Assembly (NCBI GenBank): GCA_950295325.1
Contig: OX485807.1
Coordinates: forward strand, 46,718,440-46,778,439
Length of the DNA stretch: 60,000 nucleotides
Direction of reading: 5' to 3'
Source: Polytrichum commune
Taxonomy: Eukaryota > Streptophyta > Polytrichopsida > Polytrichales > Polytrichaceae
A model generated the notes under the pieces. That model worked only from the letters and a program-made list of their open reading frames with translations, ran no database searches and had not been told where the DNA came from. The position numbers and the translations under genes are program-made. Below, one piece after another: positions 23,255 through 35,022 of this stretch. The stretch's first letter is position 1; each line of letters starts with the position of its first letter.

Positions 23255-24713
23255 GAGCTTTTTTCTTGAGGGGGGGGGGGGGGGGGTGCACAGGGGACAT
23301 CTATTTTGCTTGGTCAAGTCCCTTCACTGATGGTTGGAGCAGTTGAGTTCAACTGCACCAGAGTGCAAGTGACACAATTTACCCCATGGGTAGACACTTT
23401 TGTTAGTTGTGAATTGTATGGGGAAGGACATGTACTTGAGATTTTTAGTGAACACTTTGAACTCTATCTGAGATTATAGATCGCCCTACACAATTTTGCC
23501 AATTTGTTTCTCTCTTACTCTCCTAGTTGTCATTCTGGGGATGTAAATTACTTTCTGGTAGAAGGTGGTGCCCCAGTTGTTTCCAATGGATATGAATGAA
23601 GGGCCCATTTTGATGACATTTCTAGTCTCTGCACATGGCAGGCTGACCATCATTCAGTTTTGGCTAGGTATGGAAGTAGACCTTGAGGAAGTTCTTCTAT
23701 GACAAGAATTTCGCTGGGATATGTAGAAAATAATTGCAGATTGGTGGCTTCAATAGTTATTATTTGGAAGAACATCCAGTATCTTCTCTTATGAGTGTTT
23801 CAACACATGATATGTTGCTGATTGAGGGTTGGGACGAGGGTTGGCACTGATAATGTATATTGTATTCTGTGGAAGGGTAATGTCCCGCCTAGGAAAACAT
23901 TGAAACCTCGTTGGTAGCTCAAGTGCTCACAATCATTGCTTGATTCTATCTTATCTTGTGTGAGGACTTGCATGAATAGAAATTCATCAAAATAGTACTA
24001 TTCATGCAATGAATGAGCTATTGTGATGGTTAAGGGACCGGTCACATATGACTTTATGCTACACTTGAGGATCCATGACCACACTACATGATTACGAAGG
24101 TGTCTTGGGACAGCCCTTGCACACTTTCTTTTGGGCTCTCACAATTTCATGGTCATGGCTCTTGGCTTGTGTGTGAAGTGGCCCTAAGTCTACTCTTAAA
24201 AGTCTACTCATTATGCTGGATGAAACAGCAACCGGATGAGATTTGTGTAGGGCCTTGGCAGCCAAATATGGGAGCATCCGCCTTAGTGTGGTGTGATGCT
24301 TGCACCAGGCATACAGGAGATGGTGATGATATTGATATTAGCTAATATCATAAGTTAAAGTAAGTTACAGTATTTACTCATCACAATAGCTCACAGTTCA
24401 TCACAATCTCCTATATGCTTAGCCCATTCAAATGGTGAACATACACTTTTGATTTAAATAACCTGCCACAAAGACCACTTTACGATTGCATTTAGAATGG
24501 TGATTAAATATAACAGGACATTTACTTGGCAACTGTAAGTCAATACTTGTTCAATGGTACATTCTCCATCTACGACAGACACAAGTTTCATGTAACTAAT
24601 CTTTTGCCATGTTGCTGGCACCGAAAACTTGGTGGTTCGCCGTAGAATACAATCAAGCTCAAAATGATGAGCAGGATATACAGGAGATTTAAGTTACTTG
24701 ACAAGAATCCGTT
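23255..24713. other. Spacer between convergent genes
   Basis: Lies between the 3' ends of TRAP-alpha and the ABC transporter, which converge. A 17-G run at 23270-23286 lies just after the TRAP-alpha stop, in its likely 3' UTR. No gene supported. Confidence 0.5.
23270..23286. repeat. 17-G homopolymer
   Basis: Lies about 15 bases after the TRAP-alpha stop codon, in the probable 3' UTR. Length may be an assembly estimate. Confidence 0.8.
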
Positions 24714-27700
24714 TCACTCAAAAGAAAGCCTTTGGGTATTCACAAGGGATGCGTAAGTGCCTTCTTTAGCAATAAGTTCCGCATGTGTCCCTATTTCTAT
24801 GACAGACCCGCCTGCACACACAGCAATTTGATCTGCAGCTTGCACTGTGCTCAATCGATGTGCTATTACCAATGTTGTTCGGCCCTGCACACACAAAAGA
24901 AAGGTGAGGGGGGAACTGCTTGTACTTCCAAACGCACGACTTATGCCTGCTACTTTCAACTCTAAAGGGCCTTGTTCGCCATTGGAATTCCCTTCCAACT
25001 CTTCAGTGTATGTATATATATATATATATATATAAGTACTTGAAACAAACTAACAGTGTAAGCTTGTTCATAGTTAAAGTATTCCTTACATTCCAGCTTC
25101 AACAAGACAAAAGCTTCACACCAGAGAGGACAGGAGCTGGGGGTAATCCAAACCTTCATTAGTCGATCCAGAGCACCCTGGACTAGCCGCTCACTAACAC
25201 TATCTAAAGCACTGGTAGCCTGCATTTCAAACATCACACAAAACATGAGTGCCTCTTCACAACAGGACTTCATTGTACCTGCAGATTTGGAATGTGTGAG
25301 ATGTTTTCTGCGCACAAAGTACATAGGTGAACCTCAACTCGAAGTTGTATAGTACATATTTCCAAACTTTTCTCTTCCCCATCCAAAAATGTTACGTATA
25401 ACAATGACAAGCACCTGTAGGCCGAATTTGTCACCTTGTGCAATATATACCCACATTATTAAAGACACACTTGACCAGTTAATTGCAAGGTCTTCAGTTG
25501 GAGACATACCTCATCTAAGATCAAAATAGGAGCATTCTTCAATAAGGCCCTTGCAATTGCTACTCTCTGCATGCACATGAGCCATGGATATGCGAGTACA
25601 ATTTTGAGTAACAGGTTTACAACACCAAACTTATGAACTGAGGTTTTCTTCAGCTTTCATACACCGTTTTACATGAAATAAAACAAAGTAATCCAAATCC
25701 TCCACTTAGATTCACAAGCTTCTTCAGTTGATAATAACACTGTCAGAAGTACTCCCTTCAGGCAGTTAGTTTCATCAGATGTGTCCCAAATGATGCTCAA
25801 GGTTATAATTTCATGTGGAAGTCATTGTGATTTCTATTTCCTTAGAACGTAACCTTGAAATCCATATTCTCCTTGAGACCTTTGACCTCTGAGGGGTAAT
25901 GGAAATGAGTTAACATAAAGCTGTTTCTGAGAAACAGAAATTGCATACCTGACGCTGACCGCCACTTAAAAGACTTCCCCGCTCTCCTACCATTGTATTG
26001 TAGCCCTGCAAAGCAACCAGAATTATCAGTAAATTCTTGTTCTTTGACTAGTACTTGAATAAGTAATGTCAATGCTGTGTACTCTCGAGGAACTGGAGTG
26101 TTGTTCATCAATGTCCAAGAATGACATTCAATTTCAGGTTCACTTTGTTGAATGGGTTTGTAGGCTTCAATTCTAACCTCAGGAAGTGACACAATAAAAT
26201 CGTGTGCATTGGCAGCTTTGGCAGCCTCTACAATCACCTCGTGAGAAACATCTTTGTTTGGAAGACCATATGCAATATTATCTGAGACAGACATAGCAAA
26301 TAGAACTGGCTCCTGCAATAATCAGTGCACAGGAAAGGTTGTCAGTCATGCTTTTTCATAAGATTTCTCATTGAAAGACCTTAATTTAAGTGGAAAAAGT
26401 ATGTTGCATACCTGGTTCACAATGGATATAGCCCGTGCCCACTCAGATTTATCAAACTTTCGAACATCAATTCCAGCTAGAGTTATTCGACCATCAGTTG
26501 GCTGCCAGCACAAGGACCATGGTACAATGTTAATCAACACAAAACATTATCTAACTCCTACAAGCTCGGTTGCAGTAGAATCCTTGTAAAGTGGTTTGCA
26601 TTGCAGTTGGTTTCATAATAGGAACAACAGAAGAATTTGGTGGAGAAGAAGACCAAAAGAATGCAGTCCCCATATCTAACTTCCAGAATAACTGTCAAAG
26701 AATTCGGTCAGATGACCAGCTTTGCTCATGAAGTAGATGAAATGACATTCATGACCTCAATCTGAAAAGGTGTACTGAGCAATATCATTTGGAGATGGGT
26801 GCAGTCAAAACCTCGTAGAATCGGGCAAGTAGCTGCACAATGGTGCTTTTGCCAGCCCCACTTGATCCCACTACTGCTGTAATTGTGCTACGTTTGAGAT
26901 GGAGCGTGATCCCTTTAAGAATAGGTGCCTCTGGTCGTAGAGGGTACGCAAAAAAGACATCTGTAAACCCAAGAAATGTTAAGTGATGATTTCAAAAATA
27001 AAGAACTGGTGGATGGAAAGAGGTTAGCACAAACAACATTAACAGTAATAGAAAAATGATTCCAGCCAACTCGAGATGCTTCAAATCACTTACTTTCGAG
27101 TACAACATCTCCAGACCATGCCAACTCACAAACGCTTTTCTGAAACTCAGACATGATTGGAATAGTAGCACCATTGCTTATTGAAGCAGCATCCCCTGTG
27201 TCACTAACGTTTGCACACTCATCACTACTCTGCAGCTCTCCACGAGCTTCTCGTTCAAGCCCATGAGCAAGCCATTCATCTACTTCGGCACTGCATATCA
27301 CAGTGTTGATGCGCTCCACAGCTGCAAGCATACCTCGCAGGTCTGCCAGGCTGTTCACAAAACCTTGCACCTGCCCAGGTGGATAGATGAACATATTTTC
27401 AACATCGTAGTTTGAAGATTTTTGTGCGTTCCACACATGCACACAAAAGAGTCTGCAAACACAAATGAGTTCAGCAAATACAAATATCTCAAAATTGATC
27501 ATCAATATAATCTCTTCCAAATATCATCTCCTTGGCTTACCGCAAAAGTCAAAGTGAATGTATATCCAATGAAAGACACCATCGTCCCAATTGCCAATTC
27601 CCCCTGCGTCAGTGGAAATCAATGTGTGAGAAAGGCAACTCCTGTGAGCAATCTCAATGTCAGGCAAGATAGTGTATAGTGAGCAGTGGCTTACCGACTT

Positions 27701-30700
27701 GACCTTCTGGCCTCCAAGAACATAAAGGGCCATTAGCGACACATAAATTGCAATCCGAGTCCAAGACTCGTTTGTTGATCTCAACCAGCCTAGTTTGTCC
27801 CCACTCTTTTGGTATGCTAGGACCTGCTCTGCCAAAAGTGAGTGTCAGTCACTGTAAGCCTCTTTGTATCTTCCTTTTTAATGATGCTCCGAACCAATTC
27901 ACTGCTTTGAGGTCATTACACTTCCGAAATGTATTGTATCCATTGCTTGAAACACCACCTTTCAGGATGATCCAACATACTCCATCAAAAATTCACACAC
28001 TAAGAATCCATCTGAAATGATGTTGCTATACCAGATCTCACATTGTCAGCGATAAGTGGATATTCAGAAGCTCACCATGTCATCAAACATTCCCGTCTGC
28101 CTTCTTTCACCTCCAAATGACCTCACCTGCACACCAACCAAAATTTGAGAAGTCATGCATCAATACTGACCCATTCATAAACCATGAGTCCAGTTAGAGC
28201 AAAAGGAGGCCAACAAAAGGGGGCGCGCATGCACTTTTAACAAAATAGATAAACCTTACGACAACTTATGTGCAGCACAAATCTTTAAAAGCAGCCAAAA
28301 GACATGTTCTACACTTACAAGGTTCTCCACATAGCATTTATGCAGGGAAGAGCTGGCATGCGAACAAACTCATCTAAGCACCTACAACATGCTGACTACT
28401 ATATTTGATATTTGAATACTGGAACAGATGATGAATGGGAGACTGACAGTCCGAATTGCTGAGAAGGTTTCACTGGCACAGTCAATTATCCGGGCCTGAA
28501 CCATGCCATGTGCTTTGAAAACTTGCATTGTCGATCGCTTGTAGATTGCTACACCCAATCCAACAACATTTCATACAAACACAAATCAATCATGGAAAGG
28601 TAGCAAAAAGTAAAGATATCTAACAGAAATTGTATAAGGGCTAGATGTGTACAACAGAGAGACAGTTGATTAGCAGGAAGTGATCAGTATCTCAATCAAC
28701 TTGGGATATACGGCCAAGTTTCTTCCAACTAGGAAATGTGCCAGAAGAACCAAGTAAATCACTTCTATCCTACTTGGTTCTCACAAAATGGGACTCTTGA
28801 TTCGAATCATGTATAGAGTGATCATTTTAAAGACATTTGTGCTTGGTTAAAACATGATGCAGTGTCCTCACCCACAATTGCAGAGATGGAAAGCATAAGT
28901 AGCCCTAGGACAGGTGCAAGCTGAGCAGATAGGACAAAAAGAATGGAGAGCGTCCCCACCATCTATTTCACAGGAAGCACAGTATGAACACAGAAATGCT
29001 TTAGAATAGCCAGATCATCTGCATGACAGTCAATCAGGAAAAATAACAATGCAAAATCCTAAGATAAAAATCCATGCTTATCATACTGTGTCAACAGGTC
29101 GAGGAGGAGGGAGTATTTCCTGATAAAAAAGAATTTGGTATGTATATAGCTCCCATTATTGCAGTCTAAACTCCATCTGATGTAAGTGACAGACATTCTT
29201 GAGGGGAAGAAAAATGACCTCTGACAGTGCTCGAAAACCACGATCTCGTGATACATTTTCATTCACAATATCTTTGATGGCCCCCAGATCTTGCGAAAGA
29301 ATTGAAGTGAGCTCTGCAACCTGGCCATGCGTGCTGCCATGTAGCCCATTTAAAACGGCCATCCACCAAACACAAAAGTCGAATAATAAAAGTGCATTTC
29401 AAAACCTTTGATCTATATTGCCAGTAGAAGTCAAATAACTGAGAGAAATGGCGGGTGGCACTGAGGGGCTGATCACACCAGCCACTACTGCCACCATCCG
29501 TCAGCATCTCTGGCTGTAATAGTGTGAAAAGTGGTGGGCTAGCATTTATTTCTCAAAATAATCCCCAGCAATTTCACTGCCGGAACCGGACGAAAACATT
29601 GGTGTGATCAGGGCATGACTTAGACCATGGACTCTTAAATGCACCCTGAATTTAGGTCTGCCCAGTTTGAAAGCACAAAAGACAGTCATCTGTGCCTTAA
29701 TGCAAAAGAGATGTAAGTATTAACAGCATGAGATACAAAGTCCAGCCATTATTTCTAAAGGATTTGCTGACAGTACCTTGTGGCGATCAAAAAACTCCAC
29801 CTGATTTAAGAAAATACCAACAGTGTTAGTAATGCTTGTTTGAACAAAGTTAGATCAGGACACAGATCATCGAACATATAGTAGACCTAAAATAACCTTG
29901 TTCCCAAGATGTGAAATCAATGTGAGGATACATTTGACTTAATGTGAAGAGTTGTGGATGTGGCATATTGCGTTACCTTCTGGATCAAGATGCGCCGGAA
30001 AACCTGTGAGCGCAAATTGGCCATCACATTCTCCCACACGTGCACCATATTCGTTACGAACAGTACAGTCAATGCTGGCTCCATGACATATATCACACCC
30101 AACTTTGCCAGCAGCTCCTTCAGCGGTTCCTTCCGCACTCCTATCAACGTCTCAAAGAACTTACCTGCCCCAGAACCATGGAGTGCCAATCATAGCTCAG
30201 AAAACTCCAATTCATCACAGCATCCCATTTACCCACTCATAAGAGAATCGTCAACTATTTCAATCAATTTAATTTACAGGGCCGTTCGCCAAACATCCAG
30301 TGAAGAAGTCATTACAAATTCGGTCTCAAGTACACCAGTTGAGACCATCAAGAATAGGCTATCATGAAGTGGAATATATGTATATGTTGACATGAAGCAC
30401 TGATGAGAAGGCAGTGTCACAATGTACCTCCACCAAACATAACAGGAGGCCCCACTTAACGAGACAGTATGATATATGAGAACAGGCTCTATCTGCCCGG
30501 GGTCATACGCCGTTTCAAATTAAAACCTGGAACCGATCGATTGGCCTAAACCTCGAGCTTCGAGCAACAGATGTTTCCAAACCAAAGCCTCGCTAGAAAT
30601 CAATCACACTTACAGAACGAGAGACCTAGGAGAAAACTATAGGTAAATCGACAAGATTGTTAGCCCCCGTGACAACAATTGGACTGCTACTGCGAGGCGG

Positions 30701-31126
30701 ACCTGAGAACAAAGGCATAGTGAGGGTGCACGCGGTGGCTGCCACAAGAGCGAAGGCAGCCAACGCCAGGCGCAGTTTCTGCTTCCACAACAACCCCGCC
30801 ACAAGGCTCCAGGTGATGATCCGCTTCGGGCCCCGTGGCGCCACCGGCACCGACCCCAGCACCTCCTCCTGCATGTCCTCCCGCTCGCGCGAATTCAAGT
30901 ACTGCGGCTCCGCGGGCGGCGAGATGAAGGCCGCCCGCGTGCGCACGCAGCCCCCTAACCCTCTCCTCCACCCTGCAACACTGCCGCTCCGCAAGCGCAA
31001 ACCATCTCCGCGGTTCAGCAGGGAGCTTCTGGAGTATGAAAGCCTGATCTGCCCAGCTGCCACGAATGCGGATTCAGGTGTCCGAGGAAGCGCGCAGGTG
31101 AACGAATTCACGCTCAGCGACGCCAT
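24714..31126 (-). CDS. ABCB28: Plastid ABC half-transporter, ABCB28 type
   Basis: Seventeen exons on the minus strand: 31126-30703, 30164-29977, 29800-29777, 29320-29219, 28962-28872, 28548-28448, 28126-28076, 27823-27695, 27603-27541, 27370-27094, 26960-26812, 26501-26412, 26312-26178, 26005-25949, 25566-25510, 25219-25154, 24884-24714. They make 724 residues. The N-terminus (MASLSVNSF, Ser/Arg-rich, few acids) fits a chloroplast transit peptide. A transmembrane domain follows, then a complete ATPase: Walker [10 protein letters not shown] (515-523), Q-loop Gln563, signature LSGGQ (621-625), Walker B ILILDE (641-646) and H-loop His677. The sequence, including SENISRDRGF-like and KSEWAR segments, matches plant ABCB28/NAP8; the substrate is not known to me. 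The start is the ATG at 31126: an in-frame upstream GTG is not a plausible start. Confidence 0.93.
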
Positions 31127-31589
31127 GGCTCCTTCACCGAACACTCACTGCATTCAAAACACAACACTCAAAGTCTCGTGCAAATTCGGAGTGCTGCTTC
31201 TGCTGTGACTAGGAGTTAAGCTACTGGTGGTGTCGGCGATTGTGTGTGCAGGTGTGGTGGACAGCCATAATGCGTGGGGGGGGGGAGAGAATGAGAAGAG
31301 TGTGTGGAGTGAGGATTGGCGACGGCGATGGCGATGACACTTGGTGGCAAGTGAAGTTTCCAACCTCGGAGGCAAGCCTGCGAAGAAGGAAGGCAAGATG
31401 AATATAAAGATGGATAGATGGATAGGTGGATGATAGTGTGCAAGTGTGGAAAGGCATCCATTCGTCAGTGAATGGAGTTTGCGTATTGCTGCTCTCTACG
31501 CATTCCCTCGTACTCACATACCGTAGAAGAATGGCAGGCTACTCTAGTAAGCTAGCACTACTTGCACTCTGGCTAGGGCCTCAAGCCCC

Positions 31590-32128
31590 AGCCCCCTTTA
31601 CACCATGTACCATGAAGTCGGACCATGGAGGAAAATGGCCTTTTTCCATGGTCCCATTTCTTTAAAAAATCCAATTTACAAAGCCTTTGAGCCCCTCACT
31701 AGGTGTAAACCGAATGTGGACTAAGTGAATGTGCTGATTTTTTAAATATGTGATCGAAAAGGACAATTTTGAAAAAATAAAAATAAAATCAAATTTGAAC
31801 ATTTTTTTTGGGTCTTCTCTTGTCTTCGTATTCTTATCTCCCAAAACAATTTCATTACAAATTTATTATAACAATATTTCTTTGCCATGGGCCCTTGTCT
31901 TTTTCTACCAGAGCACCTTTTTTGCCTCTCCCACCACAAAACATGTTGGACCATGTCAATGGATAATGTAGGCCCTAAACGATGTCTTTGGGAACCTCGA
32001 ACTCCATGGTCACTTTGACATTTTTTCCTTGATGTAAACCAAAGTGGTCTGAGGACGAGTTCAACAACTAGTCACAAATTTTATAGGGCCTTGGGACGAC
32101 TTCGTGGTCCATCGTGTAAACAACCCCT
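31590..32128. mobile_element. Inverted-repeat element, MITE-like
   Basis: The left arm at 31597-31620, TTTACACCATGTACCATGAA and four more bases, matches the reverse complement of the right arm at 32097-32120 with about three mismatches in 24. TCA lies at both outer edges in a plausible position for a 3-bp target duplication, but arm lengths outside the core differ, so the ends are approximate. No coding capacity. It resembles the GGGCC-TTTACAC family seen elsewhere in the window. Confidence 0.6.
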
Positions 32129-32634
32129 CAAAGTCTAATGTGTTCCTTTACTCCCCTCCCCTTCCAGCCCTTTCCTCTTGTGTGAGCTATGTGTGTGGCC
32201 CTATTGTAAAATGGATTTGAGATGCAAAAGTTAATATGATAAGAGGTTAAATTTATGTTTTTTCTTTTTCTTTTTCTTCTTCTAAGTGATCACAAAAGCC
32301 CTCCTGATTGTGATAATTGTTGAACCTAGAATGGTTTGTATACTTTGAGCACATAGACAAACACAATCTCATCGTTGGATGCGTTTCTTTTGGTGTATGC
32401 TCTTCACAACAAGCCATGTCATATCCACTCAAATATAGGTGCGCAATTGACAAGAGCAACTTCATAAGGCCCCACATCCCTTATCTCCCCTGTGCCAATA
32501 CTCTTTCAATTCAACTAGGAGGGGGTATCCTAGTATTGCCTATGGGTTGTTCTAAACCCAATTCCAACTAGGGTATATTCCACTTAAAGTTTACGCCTTG
32601 ATACTTTTGTCTCATACAAATACACACTTTTACT

Positions 32635-32760
32635 TCTCCAAAGGTTTTCTTTTGCTTATTCTCTTTCATATGCATGTATGACATTAACCTCAACACATTT
32701 CTTCTAAAGTTTCGTTCAAATGTCCCTTTAGCGTTATTCTCAATGTCAAACATGTGAGAT
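32635..32760. repeat. Direct repeat, left copy
   Basis: About 125 bp beginning TCTCCAAAGG and containing CATTAACCTCAACACATTTC recurs at 34051-34195 in the same orientation at roughly 75-80 percent identity by eye. The two copies flank the small secreted protein gene. Confidence 0.7.
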
Positions 32761-33012
32761 TCCTAGTTCCTAGGTCATATATGATGTGTGATATTATGCA
32801 GGGAATCTTTCATAAGTTTCATACAGGTTCACTATGTTGGGAAAGGAAGAAAAAAGTTGACTCCAAAGCAAAAGCCAAACTCATTTTATTTATTTGCTTT
32901 TGTGGCCAAGGTAGTGGACCCATAACCATCATTTTCATAATAAAGTAAAATAATGTAAAAGTTTACCTTTACATTATTGAACCAAAAGTGTTTATTTACT
33001 TTTATTGAACCT

Positions 33013-33021
33013 TTATATATA
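33013..33021 (+). promoter_or_regulatory. TATA box of small secreted protein gene
   Basis: TTATATATA lies about 95 bases before the ATG at 33109, leaving a leader of roughly 60 bases if transcription starts about 30 bases downstream. Confidence 0.5.
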
Positions 33022-33108
33022 TGTGTGAAGAGCCAAACACATGCATTTCTTATTCATTTCATTGTGCACAAGTTTTACAAAATTTTGGAGCATCAATACA
33101 TCTTCGTC

Positions 33109-33456
33109 ATGGCAACCATCAAACGATTTGTGGTCAAGATGTCATGGTTTGTGGTTTTATTGTTGATCATTCTCAATCTTATATCAATTGTTGAAGGTAC
33201 TCGTATGAGCAAGTTCGGCCCCTTCCCAAATGGTAGTGGAGGAGGGGAACCGTTTGGACCTTTCGGAGGCGATGGTCGTGAAGGGGTAGGTCCTTTTGGA
33301 GGAGGAGGACCTTTTGGAGGGAGACCTTTTGGTTTTCCAATTAATGGTTCCTTCCCTAGTTTTCCGATCAACGGTTCTCTCCCTGGTTCTCCAATAAACA
33401 GTGTCCTCCCTGGATCCCCTTTCCCTAGGTTCCCTCCTTGGGTTTCGCTTCCCTAG
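33109..33456 (+). CDS. Small secreted Gly/Pro/Phe-rich protein
   Basis: A single-exon frame of 115 residues from the ATG at 33109. An in-frame ATG at 32977 exists, but it lies upstream of the TATA box and would hide the signal peptide, so the later start was chosen. Residues 1-30 form a clear signal peptide with a hydrophobic core (WFVVLLLIILNLISIVEG). The mature part is low complexity: a GPFGG-type block (about residues 38-72) followed by three diverged repeats around FPINGS and PGSPIN and a proline-rich end. It has no Cys. It resembles plant cell-wall or extracellular Gly/Pro-rich proteins in layout only; I do not recognise a family. It lies between two direct repeats. Confidence 0.65.
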   Translation: MATIKRFVVKMSWFVVLLLIILNLISIVEGTRMSKFGPFPNGSGGGEPFGPFGGDGREGVGPFGGGGPFGGRPFGFPINGSFPSFPINGSLPGSPINSVLPGSPFPRFPPWVSLP

Positions 33457-34500
33457 GTTCCCCCTCTTCTAATCAATGTGCGGGCAATCAAACTTTAGGG
33501 CTAAGCATATCTCATTAGTGACAACTTTTTGAAAGTGAATGACATTCATCATCTTTTATGTAGGTGAACCCTCGTTAACAATTAATTGAATGGGCGGAGC
33601 TATTGTAAAGCGGTTTCAATGGACGACGATTGCCCTCAAACCAACCATGCCTATAAGAAGTTGGTGGTTGAGGCCTAACATTGGCTATTTTCCTTGTATA
33701 CAAATCTTGTGTAGCTTTATGAAGTTGGGTGATTGACTCGTGATGCCGACTCTTAGTGATTACTCAATGATTGAGTTTGGAGGATGTTTGAGTGTGATTC
33801 TTTCCCATAGTCATTCATGAGAGGTTATTGTAGGAGCCAAGCAAAGTGTAATTTTTTTGATCAAGCATGTAAGCCGAATTGGTTGGCATGTCTTGAAGGA
33901 TCAAGTGATCTAATTCTCCAAAGAATGTAATTTGTGTATCAACTCGAATAAAGTGAAAGGTTTTTGATTGCCTCACTATTTTTTGGCATGTATATTGTTA
34001 TGCTCCTCTCCACTTTCTTATAAGAGTGTCGTTGCTCAAAGCCCCTATGGTCTCCAAAGGATCTTTTGTGTTTATCCCCTTTTCAGATGTCTATGTGGCA
34101 TTAACCTCAACACATTTCATCTGAAGATTCATTCAAATGTCCCTCTAATTAAATCTCAATGCCAAACATTTCAACTTCCCAATTCGATTATGTTGCTACT
34201 TGTAAAATTGTATGCAACTACATGGTTTATTCTTAAAATTATGGGTCACGAACACTGGCAATTAGACTTTCATGCGTCCACAAAAAAATCTTTAACCTAC
34301 AAGTACTGCTCACCGAAGGATTGAAAGACCTACTTTTAAGAGGAGGAAGAGATTTTAACCTGAAGGAGGAGGTTAGTAGGTGGGTCCAGATTTGAGAAGA
34401 TGGGAGTAGCTAATTGACACATATAATCCCTACCTCACCAAATTCCCCCTACATTTGAGCGGATTTGTCCTTAATCACACTAGAATCTGGTGGGCAAGTA
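33457..34500. other. Spacer
   Basis: 3' region of the small secreted protein gene and spacer. Contains the right copy of the 125-bp direct repeat. No gene supported. Confidence 0.5.
34051..34195. repeat. Direct repeat, right copy
   Basis: Diverged same-orientation copy of 32635-32760, sharing TCTCCAAAGG, ATTAACCTCAACACATTTC, TTCAAATGTCCCT and CTCAATG-CAAACAT. The pair is about 1.4 kb apart. Confidence 0.7.
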
Positions 34501-34525
34501 GCCTATATGGAAGCTCATATATAAT

Positions 34526-34963
34526 ATGTATGATGTAAAAAACTCTGGACCGATTTCCACAGACACTGAGATCTACGAGGGCAACAACACAAAATCAGAA
34601 GATATTGTAGAGACAGCAAATGCTAAGAATGTACTTAGTCCGCTGATGTGGGAGTGTGCAGAAGGAACTGCTCTCCCAGAATCCACAAATGATGAAGATC
34701 TGAGACAAAAGGAGCATCAATGGAGCAGCGGCTATGGCGGCGACGTTCGCTCTTTGGCCGCCACCTACACACCCAAAATTCTACTTTCTCCTCAGAATCC
34801 AGGAGCGGAATGGAGCGGACCAGTCAATGACACTGACAATATCATTGTCGACGGCCCCGCTTCATTGATTTGTTTCGGTGAAGAACTAACGCGCGGATCG
34901 TGGAGAGGGGGTTATAGGATTGGGAGGAAGGTTGATTCCGGCAGTGGCGATCGGAGAGCGTGA
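34526..34963 (+). CDS. Possible upstream ORF of LESV
   Basis: A 145-codon plus-strand frame ending 59 bases before the LESV start codon. Composition is mixed and protein-like (not low complexity), with no membrane segment or motif I recognise. If transcribed with LESV it would be an unusually long upstream ORF; it could also be a chance frame or an exon of another gene. Confidence 0.25.
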   Translation: MYDVKNSGPISTDTEIYEGNNTKSEDIVETANAKNVLSPLMWECAEGTALPESTNDEDLRQKEHQWSSGYGGDVRSLAATYTPKILLSPQNPGAEWSGPVNDTDNIIVDGPASLICFGEELTRGSWRGGYRIGRKVDSGSGDRRA

Positions 34964-35022
34964 TGTGGTAAATTGGAGGGGGAGAGAGAGGGTTGGTGTG
35001 AGTTTGCGAGAGGGAGGGAGAG

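Larger units (their letters stand above)
31150..33000. other. Intergenic region upstream of ABCB28
   Basis: Holds the divergent upstream regions of the ABC transporter and the small secreted protein gene. It also contains an inverted-repeat element at about 31590-32128 and a pyrimidine tract at about 32258-32283. No further coding sequence was supported. Confidence 0.5.

Noticed and set aside
31127-31144. Upstream in-frame start for the ABC transporter
   Set aside because: The codon is GTG, not ATG; the ATG at 31126 begins a typical transit peptide.
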